From: a virus
Strand: one strand, 5' to 3'
Virus record (IMG/VR): IMGVR_UViG_3300035212_000537
Span: 1 to 34,891 of that record
DNA length: 34,891 nucleotides
The translations under genes and the position numbers were made by a program. This document shows positions 14,608 through 23,070 of this stretch, piece after piece (within the stretch, counting starts at the first letter, position 1; every line of letters begins with the position of its first letter). Below the pieces are notes generated by a model. It saw only the letters and a list, made by a program, of their open reading frames with translations, did not search any database and was not told the origin of the DNA.

Positions 14608-15324
14608 ATGCCAGTTACACAAATTGACACTACGCAAACTATTAATAACGCAACATGGAGGGTGCAACCTGATGTTATCACATCTGAAAGCGGAATAGTA
14701 AAAGAAAACGGTACTATTCACTACATTGATGGTAAGTTGAAATACCATGCTGATGGTGTGATTAAAGAGGTAGGAGTTGGAACGGACTATGCTATGCCTG
14801 TTACTGATGTTATTACCATGCTACCGGGCGGTGGGTTAGGTTCGGGATTTGATAAATATTTATACTTATCTGGAGGTGTTGTCACTTGGAATGGTGATTC
14901 TTGGTCATATATTTACGAAAACGCAACCGTTGGGGTTGGGACGTTAGTGTTATCAACAAGAACTAACACTACATATAGATGGTCGGGTTCTGCATGGCAA
15001 GTGTACACACAACAAACTATTCTTGATTTAACGTTAGCACGTAAAACAGACGATTATACATTGACAGCTGTAGACAACGGGCAAGTAGTTGAAATGAACA
15101 AAGCAACAGCAAACACTTTGACTGTACCTTCAGGAGTTTTTTCAGCAGGTCAACAAGTTTTAATCACACAATACGGAGCAGGTCAAACGACAATTGCAGC
15201 GGGTGCTGGTGTAACGTTAAGAAGTTCGGGAGGTAAATTGAAGTTAACTAACCAATACGCAACAGCTACATTAATTTTTATTAGTGCGAGTGAGGCTTAT
15301 GTTTCGGGTAATTTAACAGCATAA
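14608..15324 (+). CDS. Virion fibre or decoration-like protein
   Basis: The 238-residue beta-rich protein has a C-terminal half often seen at the ends of phage fibres and appendages. It contains DNGQVVEMNKATANTLTVPS, then VLITQYGAGQTTIAAGAGV and LRSSGGKLKLTNQYATATLI. This repetitive strand pattern suggests a trimeric beta fold exposed on the virion. The ending NLTA is typical of the same class. Whether it decorates head or tail is not evident. Confidence 0.6.
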   Translation: MPVTQIDTTQTINNATWRVQPDVITSESGIVKENGTIHYIDGKLKYHADGVIKEVGVGTDYAMPVTDVITMLPGGGLGSGFDKYLYLSGGVVTWNGDSWSYIYENATVGVGTLVLSTRTNTTYRWSGSAWQVYTQQTILDLTLARKTDDYTLTAVDNGQVVEMNKATANTLTVPSGVFSAGQQVLITQYGAGQTTIAAGAGVTLRSSGGKLKLTNQYATATLIFISASEAYVSGNLTA

Positions 15325-15325
15325 C

Positions 15326-15580
15326 ATGACTGAGTTTAATAACAAAATAACTCCTTCATTCATAAGATTTAGAGCAGTCACTACCGTTAGCGATAGTGAC
15401 TCTTTATTTTTACAACCTATTGGCGAAATACCGAACAGAATATCAATGTTACAATTCAAAAACTATTTAGGGGATGAAGATAACGGAATTCTATTTGGTG
15501 GAACATGTGCAGATGAAGACGTTTATAAAATAATCGGAGGCGTTGGAGCAAGTATTAATTCAGACATATACAATTTATGA
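15326..15580 (+). CDS. Small virion-region hypothetical protein
   Basis: An 84-residue protein (MTEFNNKITPSFIRFRAV start) contains SLFLQPIGEIPNRISM and ends IGGVGASINSDIYNL. No family is recognised. Its location between two fibre-like genes suggests a small structural part or assembly factor. It overlaps the next gene by 4 bases. Confidence 0.6.
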   Translation: MTEFNNKITPSFIRFRAVTTVSDSDSLFLQPIGEIPNRISMLQFKNYLGDEDNGILFGGTCADEDVYKIIGGVGASINSDIYNL

Positions 15581-16608
15581 GCGATATAACAAAGAGAATA
15601 ATAATAAAAAAAGGCAGTGGTATTGCAACTGTACCAAGTAGCTCAGACCATAGGGATGGCACGTGGTTAGCTACGGACATTTACATGGGTGAATTCTATA
15701 TGAACACTGTTAACGGTAAGATATACACACGTACAGCAAGTGGTATAGAAGAGATTATTTATGATGTTGCAGATTTTGAAGTTTTAGCAAATAAAGCGAC
15801 TGATTTCACTACTATAAACAACACAAAGTATCCAACTACTCAGGCAGTAGAAAATCAAATTGATGCTAAATTATTAGCTGAGAACTATTGGACAGTTAAA
15901 AGTGATGAAATTGCAAGGGGTTACAGAGCGCAACATAACTCAACAACGGTATTATCCGAAAATATTGCAGTTGGAACACTACAAGGTACAGCAACTGCGG
16001 TGGCGGTGTCAACAACATCTATACAAACTAAAAAAACAAGGTTAAAAATTGGAGTTTCAACACCTGCATTAAATGGTATTTGTGGCTATAGGTCAACAAG
16101 TGCGTTCAATATTATTGGTACAGGATGGAAATTTTGTGTAGGTTTTGGTGTAAGTGACACTGGTTTTAACACAAACGCGCGTCAATTTTATGGAATGACA
16201 GCAACAACAGCATCTTTGGGATTATCTTCTACTGTTACAGTTGAAAGTTTGTTAAATATTATTGGTATTGGTTCGGACGCTGCAGATACTAATTTGCAAA
16301 TATTTCATAACGATGGGTCAGGTACAGCTACAAAGATAGATTTAGGCTCAAACTTTCCTGCAAATAGAACAAGTGGTGCAGTTGCTTCTGATTTCTTTGT
16401 GTTTGAAATGTACAACCCATTTGATTCTATGAATGTATATTACAAAGTTTCATCTTTAGAAAACAACGTGACAGTTGAGGGTACAATCACAACTAATTTA
16501 CCAAGTGATACAACGCCAATAACTATGCAAGCGGTTAGAACTTCGGGATCATCTTCAAACGCTTGTAGCTTTGATATTAGTCAATTAACTTTAAATTGTT
16601 TGTCATGA
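15577..16608 (+). CDS. Fibre-like or receptor-contact protein
   Basis: In this 343-residue protein the N-terminal part contains WLATDIYMGEFYMNTVNGKI and TRTASGIEE, a pattern common in fibre N-termini of Bacteroidota phages. The C-terminal 200 residues are beta-rich, Ser/Thr/Asn-rich and contain GWKFCVGFGVSD. They could form a jelly-roll-like tip. No enzyme motif is visible. Host-range function is plausible, without proof. Confidence 0.55.
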   Translation: MSDITKRIIIKKGSGIATVPSSSDHRDGTWLATDIYMGEFYMNTVNGKIYTRTASGIEEIIYDVADFEVLANKATDFTTINNTKYPTTQAVENQIDAKLLAENYWTVKSDEIARGYRAQHNSTTVLSENIAVGTLQGTATAVAVSTTSIQTKKTRLKIGVSTPALNGICGYRSTSAFNIIGTGWKFCVGFGVSDTGFNTNARQFYGMTATTASLGLSSTVTVESLLNIIGIGSDAADTNLQIFHNDGSGTATKIDLGSNFPANRTSGAVASDFFVFEMYNPFDSMNVYYKVSSLENNVTVEGTITTNLPSDTTPITMQAVRTSGSSSNACSFDISQLTLNCLS

Positions 16609-16754
16609 TAGAGGTAATAACAGAAGTAAGGGGAGCTTACACTTATGTAGAAAGTAGCTACTCAAATATAATCAGAGTAGGAAATGAAGTTTTGAATGCT
16701 GATGTAACAACCGAAATAACAGCACAGGAAACTATCATTAATGATTATATCTAA
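16605..16754 (+). CDS. Small hypothetical protein
   Basis: A 49-residue frame (MIEVITEVRGAYTYVESSYS start, INDYI end) starts with an ATGA overlap at the fibre-like gene stop. It is acidic and likely beta-rich. The overlap and open frame support it, but no family is known. Confidence 0.55.
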   Translation: MIEVITEVRGAYTYVESSYSNIIRVGNEVLNADVTTEITAQETIINDYI

Positions 16755-16790
16755 TTTACAACAACACTCCTAAATCAAGGTTATATAATT

Positions 16791-17405
16791 ATGAATGAAG
16801 TCAAGTACATTTTAGAGCAAATCAGGAAGACAAAGATAACGGTGCTAATTATAATTCTACTTGCTTTCATTCTTTTTTATTACAAGTCATTGGTTACTCA
16901 AGTAGTGGTTAAAAAAATTGAAAGTGTTGACGAGGTGAAAAAAGACATTAATAACAATGTTTTGATTCAGCAAATGCTTAACGAATTGATGCTAAAATAT
17001 AAAGCTGACAGGGCTTATATCTTCCAATTTCACAATACAATAAAATACTACGATGGTACGCATAGAAACCATCAATCAATGACGTTTGAAGTTTGCAATA
17101 ATGGTATTAGCTCGGAAGCGCATAATTTACAGAATATTCCCGTTAGCTTATACCCTTTGTTCTTACAACAAATCATGTTAGAAAGAATGAACTATTGCGA
17201 CGTGAATAGCATTAAAGAGCAGACTACAAAAGCATCTTTATTAAGACAAGGAATTCAATCGATATGTATAGCACCGTATTTTAAGAAAGGAAATTTTGTG
17301 GCTTATATCGGTTTAGACTTTGTAAAAGAAAACAAGTGTACAGAGATTGATTTTAAGGAGTTTAAAGAGTTTACAAACGAAATAGGTAATATATTAATGT
17401 TATGA
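16791..17405 (+). CDS. Membrane-anchored GAF-like protein
   Basis: The 204-residue protein has a clear membrane helix (residues 15-35, ITVLIIILLAFILFYY), a coiled linker, and a cytoplasmic-type domain from about residue 60. The motif KADRAYIFQFHNT and the later SICIAPYFKKGNFVAYIGLDF resemble a GAF-type fold. No ligand or catalytic residues are evident. A membrane sensor-like protein inside a head gene cluster is unexpected. It might act at the host inner membrane or be an injected or exclusion factor. Confidence 0.6.
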   Translation: MNEVKYILEQIRKTKITVLIIILLAFILFYYKSLVTQVVVKKIESVDEVKKDINNNVLIQQMLNELMLKYKADRAYIFQFHNTIKYYDGTHRNHQSMTFEVCNNGISSEAHNLQNIPVSLYPLFLQQIMLERMNYCDVNSIKEQTTKASLLRQGIQSICIAPYFKKGNFVAYIGLDFVKENKCTEIDFKEFKEFTNEIGNILML

Positions 17406-17563
17406 GAAAAGGCGGAAAAAAAGGTTGTCAATGTAAAGATGGCACGTATTCAAAAGAGTGTTGTGATGGTCAATCTCAAGGGATTGGAAGCACAGAACAA
17501 CAGTCAATTGCGATAGTAAACCATACTATTGAAGTGAAACAAATTACAACAGAAAGAGGTTAA
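17402..17563 (+). CDS. Small Cys-rich conserved phage protein
   Basis: A 53-residue frame begins MRKGGKKGCQCKDGTYSKEC, followed by CDG and a QGIG segment. The spaced C-x-C and CC pairs (C9, C11, C20, C21) look like a small metal-binding or disulfide knob. The pattern GCxCKxGTYSxxCC…QGIG recurs in head regions of Bacteroidota phages. The function is unknown. The ATGA overlap with the GAF-like gene supports the start. Confidence 0.7.
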   Translation: MRKGGKKGCQCKDGTYSKECCDGQSQGIGSTEQQSIAIVNHTIEVKQITTERG

Positions 17564-17587
17564 ATAAGTTATTAAAGAAAAACGTTT

Positions 17588-18169
17588 ATGAATAAAGAAA
17601 TAAAAGATGCGTTGAGAACTATCAAGACATTTTTAGGAATGGAAGTTAAGTTGGAGCAAATGAAGTTAGTCGATGGTAACACGGTAATCGAAGCAGATTC
17701 TTTTGAAGCTGGAGCGAGTGTTATGATTTTAGTGCCTGATAGCGAAGCGGTGCCTTTGGAGGTTGGTAAGTACGAACTTGAAGACGGTCGTTTACTTATC
17801 GTTGAAGAAAAAGGAATGATTGCAGCGATTGAAGAGATGCCAAAAGAAACTGAAGAGGAAGAGATGCCAGTAGAGGCTGATGTAACTCCTGAAGTTGAAG
17901 TAAAGCAACCGAAAAAAGTTGTGTCAATCACTGAGCAACACTTTTCAGAAATGAAAGCAAAGATTGAAGAGCTTGAAACTAAGTTAGCATCATTGGAAGT
18001 AAAAGAGGAAGAGCAACCAACTGACATCGTTGAGTTCAAAGCTGAAGAACCTAAACCAATTCAATTCAATCCTGAGAATGTTAACCCAATTGAGCATATG
18101 GATTTAGCGACAAACACAGGTAAATCAACAAGAGATAAAATTTTAGAAGAAGTATATAACAACAAATAA
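17588..18169 (+). CDS. Capsid scaffold-like protein
   Basis: The 193-residue protein lies directly upstream of the capsid gene. It has a folded front (residues 1-80), an acidic low-complexity middle, a coiled coil (FSEMKAKIEELETKLASLE, about residues 119-137) and an acidic tail. Length, composition and position match phage scaffolding proteins that guide capsid assembly and are then removed. The XkdF-like protease is the likely remover. Confidence 0.65.
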   Translation: MNKEIKDALRTIKTFLGMEVKLEQMKLVDGNTVIEADSFEAGASVMILVPDSEAVPLEVGKYELEDGRLLIVEEKGMIAAIEEMPKETEEEEMPVEADVTPEVEVKQPKKVVSITEQHFSEMKAKIEELETKLASLEVKEEEQPTDIVEFKAEEPKPIQFNPENVNPIEHMDLATNTGKSTRDKILEEVYNNK

Positions 18170-18180
18170 ACAAATAAAAA

Positions 18181-19140
18181 ATGGCTACAACTGCAAACAT
18201 TACTACATCATATGCTGGACAAGATTCTAAGCTATGGGTAAAAGCTGCTTTATTAAGCGGTAACACATTGGCAAATGGAGGAATGACTATCATTCCTAAC
18301 ATTGCTTACAAAACAACAATGTTTAAAATCGGAACGGACGATCTTTTAAAGAATGCTACGTGTGATTTTGATGCTACATCTACTGTAACACTTTCTGAAA
18401 GAAGTTTGACATTAGAGCAATTTCAAGTTAATTTACAATTGTGTAAAAAAGACTTTTTACCAACATGGCAAGCTGAAGAAATGGGTTTCAGCGCAAACAA
18501 AGTTTTGGCAAAATCATTTGTTGATTACTTGTTAGCTTACATCACTGATAAAGTTGCTTCATCTGTAGAGGTTTCTATTTGGAGAGGTACAAATGCAACA
18601 GCGGGTCAAATTGACGGTATTTCTACTTTGTTAGCTGCTGACGCTGCGTTACCAACTGCGAATGAAGTTGCTGGTTCTTCTGCTATTTCTGCTGCATCTA
18701 CGGTAATTGCTGAATTAGGTAAAATTGTAGACGCTATTCCTGCTGCGTTATACGGTTCACCTGACTTGAAAATATACGTTCCTCAAGGTGTTATGAAGGC
18801 TTACATTAGAGCGTTAGGTGGTTTTTCAGTAGCTGCTACATCAAACTCAGGTACAGATGCTAAGGGGACACAATGGTATAACGGTGGTGCTTTAACTTTC
18901 GATGGTATTCCAATTTTCGTTGCTAACGGATTGGCTGCTAACACTGCTATCGCTGCTGAAACTTCAAACTTGTTCTTCGGCTGCAGTTTATTAAATGACA
19001 CAAATGAAATCGCGCTTTTGGACATGGCACCGATTGACGGGTCGCAAAATGTACGTTTTGTATTGAGAGCCGGTATGGCAGTTAACTATCATTCTGTATC
19101 AGATATCGTGACTTACAACATCCCGAATTCAGCTAACTAA
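18181..19140 (+). CDS. Major capsid protein (HK97-fold type)
   Basis: The 319-residue protein has the position, length and composition of a major capsid protein. Support includes the scaffold-like gene 11 bases upstream, high Ala content, and LTLEQFQVNLQLCKKDFLPT in the front half. ALYGSPDLKIYVPQGVMKAY follows, then the FDGIPIFVANGLA segment that resembles the P-domain end of HK97-like capsids. It should build the icosahedral head. The transcript ends at a strong terminator just after the gene, as expected for a highly expressed gene. Confidence 0.85.
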   Translation: MATTANITTSYAGQDSKLWVKAALLSGNTLANGGMTIIPNIAYKTTMFKIGTDDLLKNATCDFDATSTVTLSERSLTLEQFQVNLQLCKKDFLPTWQAEEMGFSANKVLAKSFVDYLLAYITDKVASSVEVSIWRGTNATAGQIDGISTLLAADAALPTANEVAGSSAISAASTVIAELGKIVDAIPAALYGSPDLKIYVPQGVMKAYIRALGGFSVAATSNSGTDAKGTQWYNGGALTFDGIPIFVANGLAANTAIAAETSNLFFGCSLLNDTNEIALLDMAPIDGSQNVRFVLRAGMAVNYHSVSDIVTYNIPNSAN

Positions 19141-19161
19141 TTAACTAATTAATAACCAATT

Positions 19162-19192
19162 AAAGGGAGGGTATATTCCCTCCTTTTTTTTT
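19162..19192 (+). terminator. Rho-independent terminator after capsid gene
   Basis: The stem AAAGGGAGGG with CCCTCCTTTT (one G-T pair) has the loop TATATT and a run of nine T. It lies 21 bases after the capsid stop and probably limits readthrough into the tail-tube-like genes. Confidence 0.9.
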
Positions 19193-19205
19193 AAACTTTA
19201 AATTT

Positions 19206-19748
19206 ATGGCTTGTAATTTAACAATAGGAAGAGCAGAAGCATGTAAAGAGGCAATCGGAGGACTGAAAGCTGTATACTTCATTAATTACCAAATCTTACC
19301 TGCAGATGTTACTTTCTCAAATGACTTAATAACAGCAGTAACAAACGTTGACAACTTGTACAAATATGAGTTAAAGTCAAACGAAAACGTATTTGACCAA
19401 GAAATAGTATCGAGCCGTGAAGCTGGTACAACTTTCTTTAGACAAACGTTAACGATTAAGTTGAAAAAACAAGACGCAACGACTCACAAAGAGGTCAAAT
19501 TATTGGCTTACTCAAGACCTCACGTCTTAGTAGAAAATAACAATGGTCAATTCTTTTTGATGGGATTGTTTAGAGGAGCTGATTTAACGGCGGGAAGTAT
19601 CAATTCGGGCGGGTCGCTTGCAGATTTTTCAGGTTACAGCTTGACATTTACTGCTGAAGAGGCTTTACCAGCACCATTCACGGATATTACAAGCTCAGCG
19701 ACAATTGTTTCTGATTGTTTCACAGGTGCAACAATTGTAACTGCTTAA
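19206..19748 (+). CDS. Tail tube-like protein, paralogue 1
   Basis: The 180-residue protein begins MACNLTIGRAEACKEAIGGL and contains LYKYELKSNENVFDQEIV, TTFFRQTLTIKLKKQD and DLTAGSIN. The same anchors occur in the next gene, so the two are tandem paralogues. Proteins with this layout follow the capsid gene in Bacteroidota siphophages and are probably tail tube or tube-associated. There is no direct structural proof. The start is 14 bases after the terminator. Confidence 0.65.
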   Translation: MACNLTIGRAEACKEAIGGLKAVYFINYQILPADVTFSNDLITAVTNVDNLYKYELKSNENVFDQEIVSSREAGTTFFRQTLTIKLKKQDATTHKEVKLLAYSRPHVLVENNNGQFFLMGLFRGADLTAGSINSGGSLADFSGYSLTFTAEEALPAPFTDITSSATIVSDCFTGATIVTA

Positions 19749-19750
19749 CC

Positions 19751-20356
19751 ATGGCTTGCTTAATAACAGCAGGACGTTTAGAGCCTTGTAAGGATAGTCT
19801 TGCAGGGCTTACAAACGTTTATTTTATTAACGAGGATATAACGCCAAACTTTATATATAAAGAAAATACACCGATGGTTAATCAGTGGGACTACCTATTA
19901 GACAATGATTTTAATGAGTCAATTGATTATTTAAACGGAATAAATTCTTTATATAAGTTTGAGTTGAAATCTAACGAAAATGTTTACGACCAAGAGATAG
20001 TGACATCACGTGAAAACGGTACTACTTTCTTTCGTCAAACATTGACTATAAAGCTAAAAAAACAGGACATTGCAACACATAACGCTGTCAAAACTTTAGC
20101 GTATGCAAAACCGAGAATTTTAGTTGAAAACAACGAGGGTCAATTTTTCTTAGTTGGACTACTTAGAGGTTGTGATTTAACGGCAGGAAGTATAAATAAT
20201 GGTGGTGCGCTTTCAGAATTTAATGGTTATTCCTTGACTTTCCAAGCTGAAGAGCTTTTACCGTCACAATTCGTGCCTTTGGGGACAAATGCTTTTTACG
20301 ACAACTTAAACAACGATGATTTTCCAAAAACTTTATCTACGATTGTAACAAGTTAA
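19751..20356 (+). CDS. Tail tube-like protein, paralogue 2
   Basis: The 201-residue protein starts MACLITAGRLEPCKDSLAGL at the ATG 2 bases after the previous stop. An upstream in-frame start at 19715 would lie inside paralogue 1 and break the alignment. It has the same LYKFELKSNENVYDQEIV, TTFFRQTLTIKLKKQD and DLTAGSIN segments. An insertion of about 20 residues (FIYKENTPMVNQWDYLLDND) is near residue 35. The pair may form a mixed tube or serve as tube and tube-end proteins. Confidence 0.65.
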   Translation: MACLITAGRLEPCKDSLAGLTNVYFINEDITPNFIYKENTPMVNQWDYLLDNDFNESIDYLNGINSLYKFELKSNENVYDQEIVTSRENGTTFFRQTLTIKLKKQDIATHNAVKTLAYAKPRILVENNEGQFFLVGLLRGCDLTAGSINNGGALSEFNGYSLTFQAEELLPSQFVPLGTNAFYDNLNNDDFPKTLSTIVTS

Positions 20357-20361
20357 TTTAC

Positions 20362-20392
20362 GGAGGGGTTTAAAACGCCCCTCTTTTTTTTT
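20362..20392 (+). terminator. Rho-independent terminator
   Basis: The stem GAGGGG (20363-20368) with CCCCTC (20378-20383) is followed by a run of T. It closes the tail-tube-like pair. Confidence 0.88.
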
Positions 20393-20427
20393 GCAACAAA
20401 AACACTAATTTTTAGTTATACTATTAT

Positions 20428-20745
20428 ATGATAGTACTAACTACTTCTACAAGTCCACAAACGGTTTATTTTATCCCTCGTGAAGGCACGGGAAACTCCG
20501 ATAAGATATTTCTTACAGACGAACAAACAAACGTCACCACAACTATTAATATTACTACCTACGCAAGTGGTGACTATTACCACACTGCGACCGCTACATT
20601 TGCGTTAATAGAAGGACATACGTATATTTGTAAAATTGGAAAAACAAACGACATTCGATTTTATGGACGTGTATTTTGCACAGACAATCCAAGCTCAAAT
20701 TTCACACAAACGGTAACAACCAACGAATTTATAATTTATGAATAA
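20428..20745 (+). CDS. Small structural hypothetical protein
   Basis: The 105-residue beta-rich protein begins MIVLTTSTSPQTVYFIPREG and ends VTTNEFIIYE. The layout of SxQTVYFIPR, LTDEQTNVT and NEFIIYE occurs in small proteins beside portal genes of Bacteroidota phages. The function is unknown; an Ig-like or decoration fold is possible. The start overlaps nothing upstream, and the end overlaps the portal gene by 8 bases. Confidence 0.65.
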   Translation: MIVLTTSTSPQTVYFIPREGTGNSDKIFLTDEQTNVTTTINITTYASGDYYHTATATFALIEGHTYICKIGKTNDIRFYGRVFCTDNPSSNFTQTVTTNEFIIYE

Positions 20746-22468
20746 TATTATACAATTATCATCCTATACAGCGCCCGTAATTGTTGAGAATAACAAGAAT
20801 GAGTGGGTGGAATATGGTGAAGATAACAACTACTATCAATTTTTAATTGACCGATATAGCAATTCAGCAACCAACAACGCTGTAATTAATAACATTTGTC
20901 GATTAATATTTGGCCAAGGGTTAACAGCTACGGATAGCGCAATGAAACCAAATGAATGGGCGCAACTATTATCTATTCTTAAGGAAGATGATTTAAGACG
21001 TATTATATTCGATTTGTACGCACTTGGTCAATGTGCCTTACAGATTCATTACGACAAAGGACATAAAGCGATTACAAGGGCTTTTCACACACCTATACAA
21101 TTATTAAGACCTGAGAAGTGCAACCAAGACGGTGATATTGTAGGTTATTATTATTCCGACAATTGGAGCGACCCAAAGAAGTATGTACCTAAAAGATTCG
21201 ATTCTTTTGGAACTTCAAAAAAAGAAGTTGAAATTTTATACTTAGCGCCTTATAGTGCTGGAATGAAATACTTTTCAAATGTAGATTATCAAGGGGGAAT
21301 TGATTACGCTTTATTAGAAGAGAAAATAGCGGAATACCTTATAAATGAGGTTAGTAACTCTTTTGCTCCTACAAGTATCGTAAATTTTAACAATGGTACC
21401 CCAACGGACGAGATGAAGGATGAAATTTCAGCTCAAGTAATTAGTAAGCTTACAGGTTCAAAAGGGAAGAAAGTTGTAATATCATTTAATGAAAATGAGA
21501 ATACAAAAACAACGGTTGATACAATACCATTGCAAGACGCTGCAGACCATTATTCTTATTTGAGTGATGAATCAACAGCTAAAATATTACGTAGCCACAA
21601 TATAACTACACCATTGTTATTCGGTGTGACTTCAGCAAGTGGGTTCAGTTCAAATGCTGATGAGATGAAAACGGGTGCGATGTTGTTTGAAAATATGGTT
21701 ATAAAGCCAAAGCAACAAATGATAGTTGAAATGATTAAAAAGATACTTTCGTTTAATGGTGTATCGCTTAACCTTAGATTCAAAACTTTAAATCCGTTAC
21801 AAGGGGATGAACCACAACCTGTACAAGAGGTTAAAATGAGTGCTCAAGATGAGTTAGACGTTGCGAAATATGGTGAAGACATTGATTTAGATGAATGGGT
21901 ATTAGTTGATAGTAGAGAGGTTGATTATGATTTAGAGGATGAATTAGATGCAGAGCTTGAAAAACTTAACAACCCTACAACACTTTCTAAGGTTTTAAAC
22001 TTTGTGAAAACGGGGACAGCAAGACCAAACGCAAACAGTATTCAAGATGGTAAACTTTTCAAACATCGTTACAGATATACAGGTGACACAACTGAAAAAT
22101 CCCGTTTGTTTTGTAAGAAAATGATTCAAGCTAATAAGGTTTATCGTAAAGAAGACATTGTTAGAATGAGTAGTGAGATTGTAAACCAAACACGTACACG
22201 TACAGATGGTACAGTTGGTGGTTTAGGGCCGCGTGGAGCTACAACATACGATATTTGGTTATACAAAGGCGGTGGAGCATGTCACCATAAATGGGTGAGA
22301 GAGACGTATTTAAGAAAGTCAGATGTTAACTCCCCAATAGCTAAAAAGTTTATGAAGGAGTTTAAACCATCAATTGCTCGTAAACAAGGGGAGATTGTAC
22401 CCGTGAACGATAAAAGAGTATACACACGACCGATTGATATGCCTAATAAGGGATTTTTACCTAAATAA
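20738..22468 (+). CDS. Portal protein with C-terminal extension
   Basis: The 576-residue protein has portal features. The N-terminal part contains NNYYQFLIDRYSNSATNNAV and FGQGLTATD, then helical segments with LLRPEKCN and the ITTPLLFGVTSASGFSSNAD loop typical of PBSX-like portals. The portal ring is the DNA entry gate at one capsid vertex. From about residue 440 an extra domain contains KHRYRYTGDTTEKSRLFCKK, GPRGATTYDIWLYKGGGACH and HKW. It resembles a MuF-like head morphogenesis C-terminus. The gene lies 14 kb from terminase, unlike the usual portal-next-to-TerL order. Confidence 0.8.
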   Translation: MNNIIQLSSYTAPVIVENNKNEWVEYGEDNNYYQFLIDRYSNSATNNAVINNICRLIFGQGLTATDSAMKPNEWAQLLSILKEDDLRRIIFDLYALGQCALQIHYDKGHKAITRAFHTPIQLLRPEKCNQDGDIVGYYYSDNWSDPKKYVPKRFDSFGTSKKEVEILYLAPYSAGMKYFSNVDYQGGIDYALLEEKIAEYLINEVSNSFAPTSIVNFNNGTPTDEMKDEISAQVISKLTGSKGKKVVISFNENENTKTTVDTIPLQDAADHYSYLSDESTAKILRSHNITTPLLFGVTSASGFSSNADEMKTGAMLFENMVIKPKQQMIVEMIKKILSFNGVSLNLRFKTLNPLQGDEPQPVQEVKMSAQDELDVAKYGEDIDLDEWVLVDSREVDYDLEDELDAELEKLNNPTTLSKVLNFVKTGTARPNANSIQDGKLFKHRYRYTGDTTEKSRLFCKKMIQANKVYRKEDIVRMSSEIVNQTRTRTDGTVGGLGPRGATTYDIWLYKGGGACHHKWVRETYLRKSDVNSPIAKKFMKEFKPSIARKQGEIVPVNDKRVYTRPIDMPNKGFLPK

Positions 22469-22477
22469 TTTTAAGAC

Positions 22478-22978
22478 ATGGCAGAAGCACTATTAATATC
22501 AAAAAAAGACTTACAAGAATACACTTCTTTAAACGCAAATACAGACGTTGATAAAGTTATTCAATTTGTATTGGTGGCACAAAACATTTGGATTCAACAA
22601 TACACGGGCAGTAAGCTATTGGATAAGATAAAAACGGATATTACCAACAATACTTTATCGGGTAATTATATAACCCTTGTAAGGTCGTATTTAAAGCCTA
22701 TGTTGATACATTTTACAATGGTTGAATACTTACCTTTTTGCGCTTACACAATTTCTAATAAGGGTATATATAAGCACCAATCTGAGAACAGCGAAATCGT
22801 ATCGAAAGAAGAAGTTGATTACTTAATCGAAAAAGAAAAACGCATAGCTGAAAGTTACTCACAAAGGTTTTTAGACTATATTTGCAAAAACAATAGCTTA
22901 TTCCCTGAGTACACAACCAACGAGAATGGAGATGTATATCCGCAGCATAATAACTATCTAACAAATTGGTATTTATGA
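22478..22978 (+). CDS. Head-tail connector (adaptor-like) protein
   Basis: The 166-residue, mainly helical protein begins MAEALLISKKDLQEYTSLNA and contains VDKVIQFVLVAQNIWIQQY. It sits right after portal and has the helical size range of gp6-like or DUF6712-like adaptors in Bacteroidota phages. Such adaptors form the ring below the portal. It is 9 bases after the portal stop and overlaps the next short frame by 4 bases. Confidence 0.65.
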   Translation: MAEALLISKKDLQEYTSLNANTDVDKVIQFVLVAQNIWIQQYTGSKLLDKIKTDITNNTLSGNYITLVRSYLKPMLIHFTMVEYLPFCAYTISNKGIYKHQSENSEIVSKEEVDYLIEKEKRIAESYSQRFLDYICKNNSLFPEYTTNENGDVYPQHNNYLTNWYL

Positions 22979-23070
22979 AGAAAAAAAAAGAGTATAAACC
23001 AAAAGAGGAAAATATAATTAAACTTAAAATCTATTTAAATGATATTAGCAAACCACGGAATAATAAGTAG
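22975..23070 (+). CDS. Very small basic frame, possibly a real peptide
   Basis: A 31-residue frame (MKKKKEYKPKEENIIKL start) begins with an ATGA overlap at the connector stop and runs 32 bases into the next gene. It is strongly lysine-rich. The coupled start supports translation, but length and composition make it doubtful. Confidence 0.3.
   Translation: MKKKKEYKPKEENIIKLKIYLNDISKPRNNK

Noticed and set aside
14458-14748. 96-codon minus-strand frame
   Set aside because: It is antisense to the protease end and fibre-like start, with no recognisable protein character.
17572-18039. 155-codon open frame on the minus strand
   Set aside because: It lies antisense to the scaffold-like gene, is Ser/Thr-rich low complexity caused by the acidic repeats opposite it, and has no coupled neighbours.
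19715-19750. Upstream start for the second tail-tube-like gene
   Set aside because: It would add residues (MFHRCNNCNC) read inside paralogue 1 and break the clear MAC-x-x-T-x-GR alignment of the two proteins.
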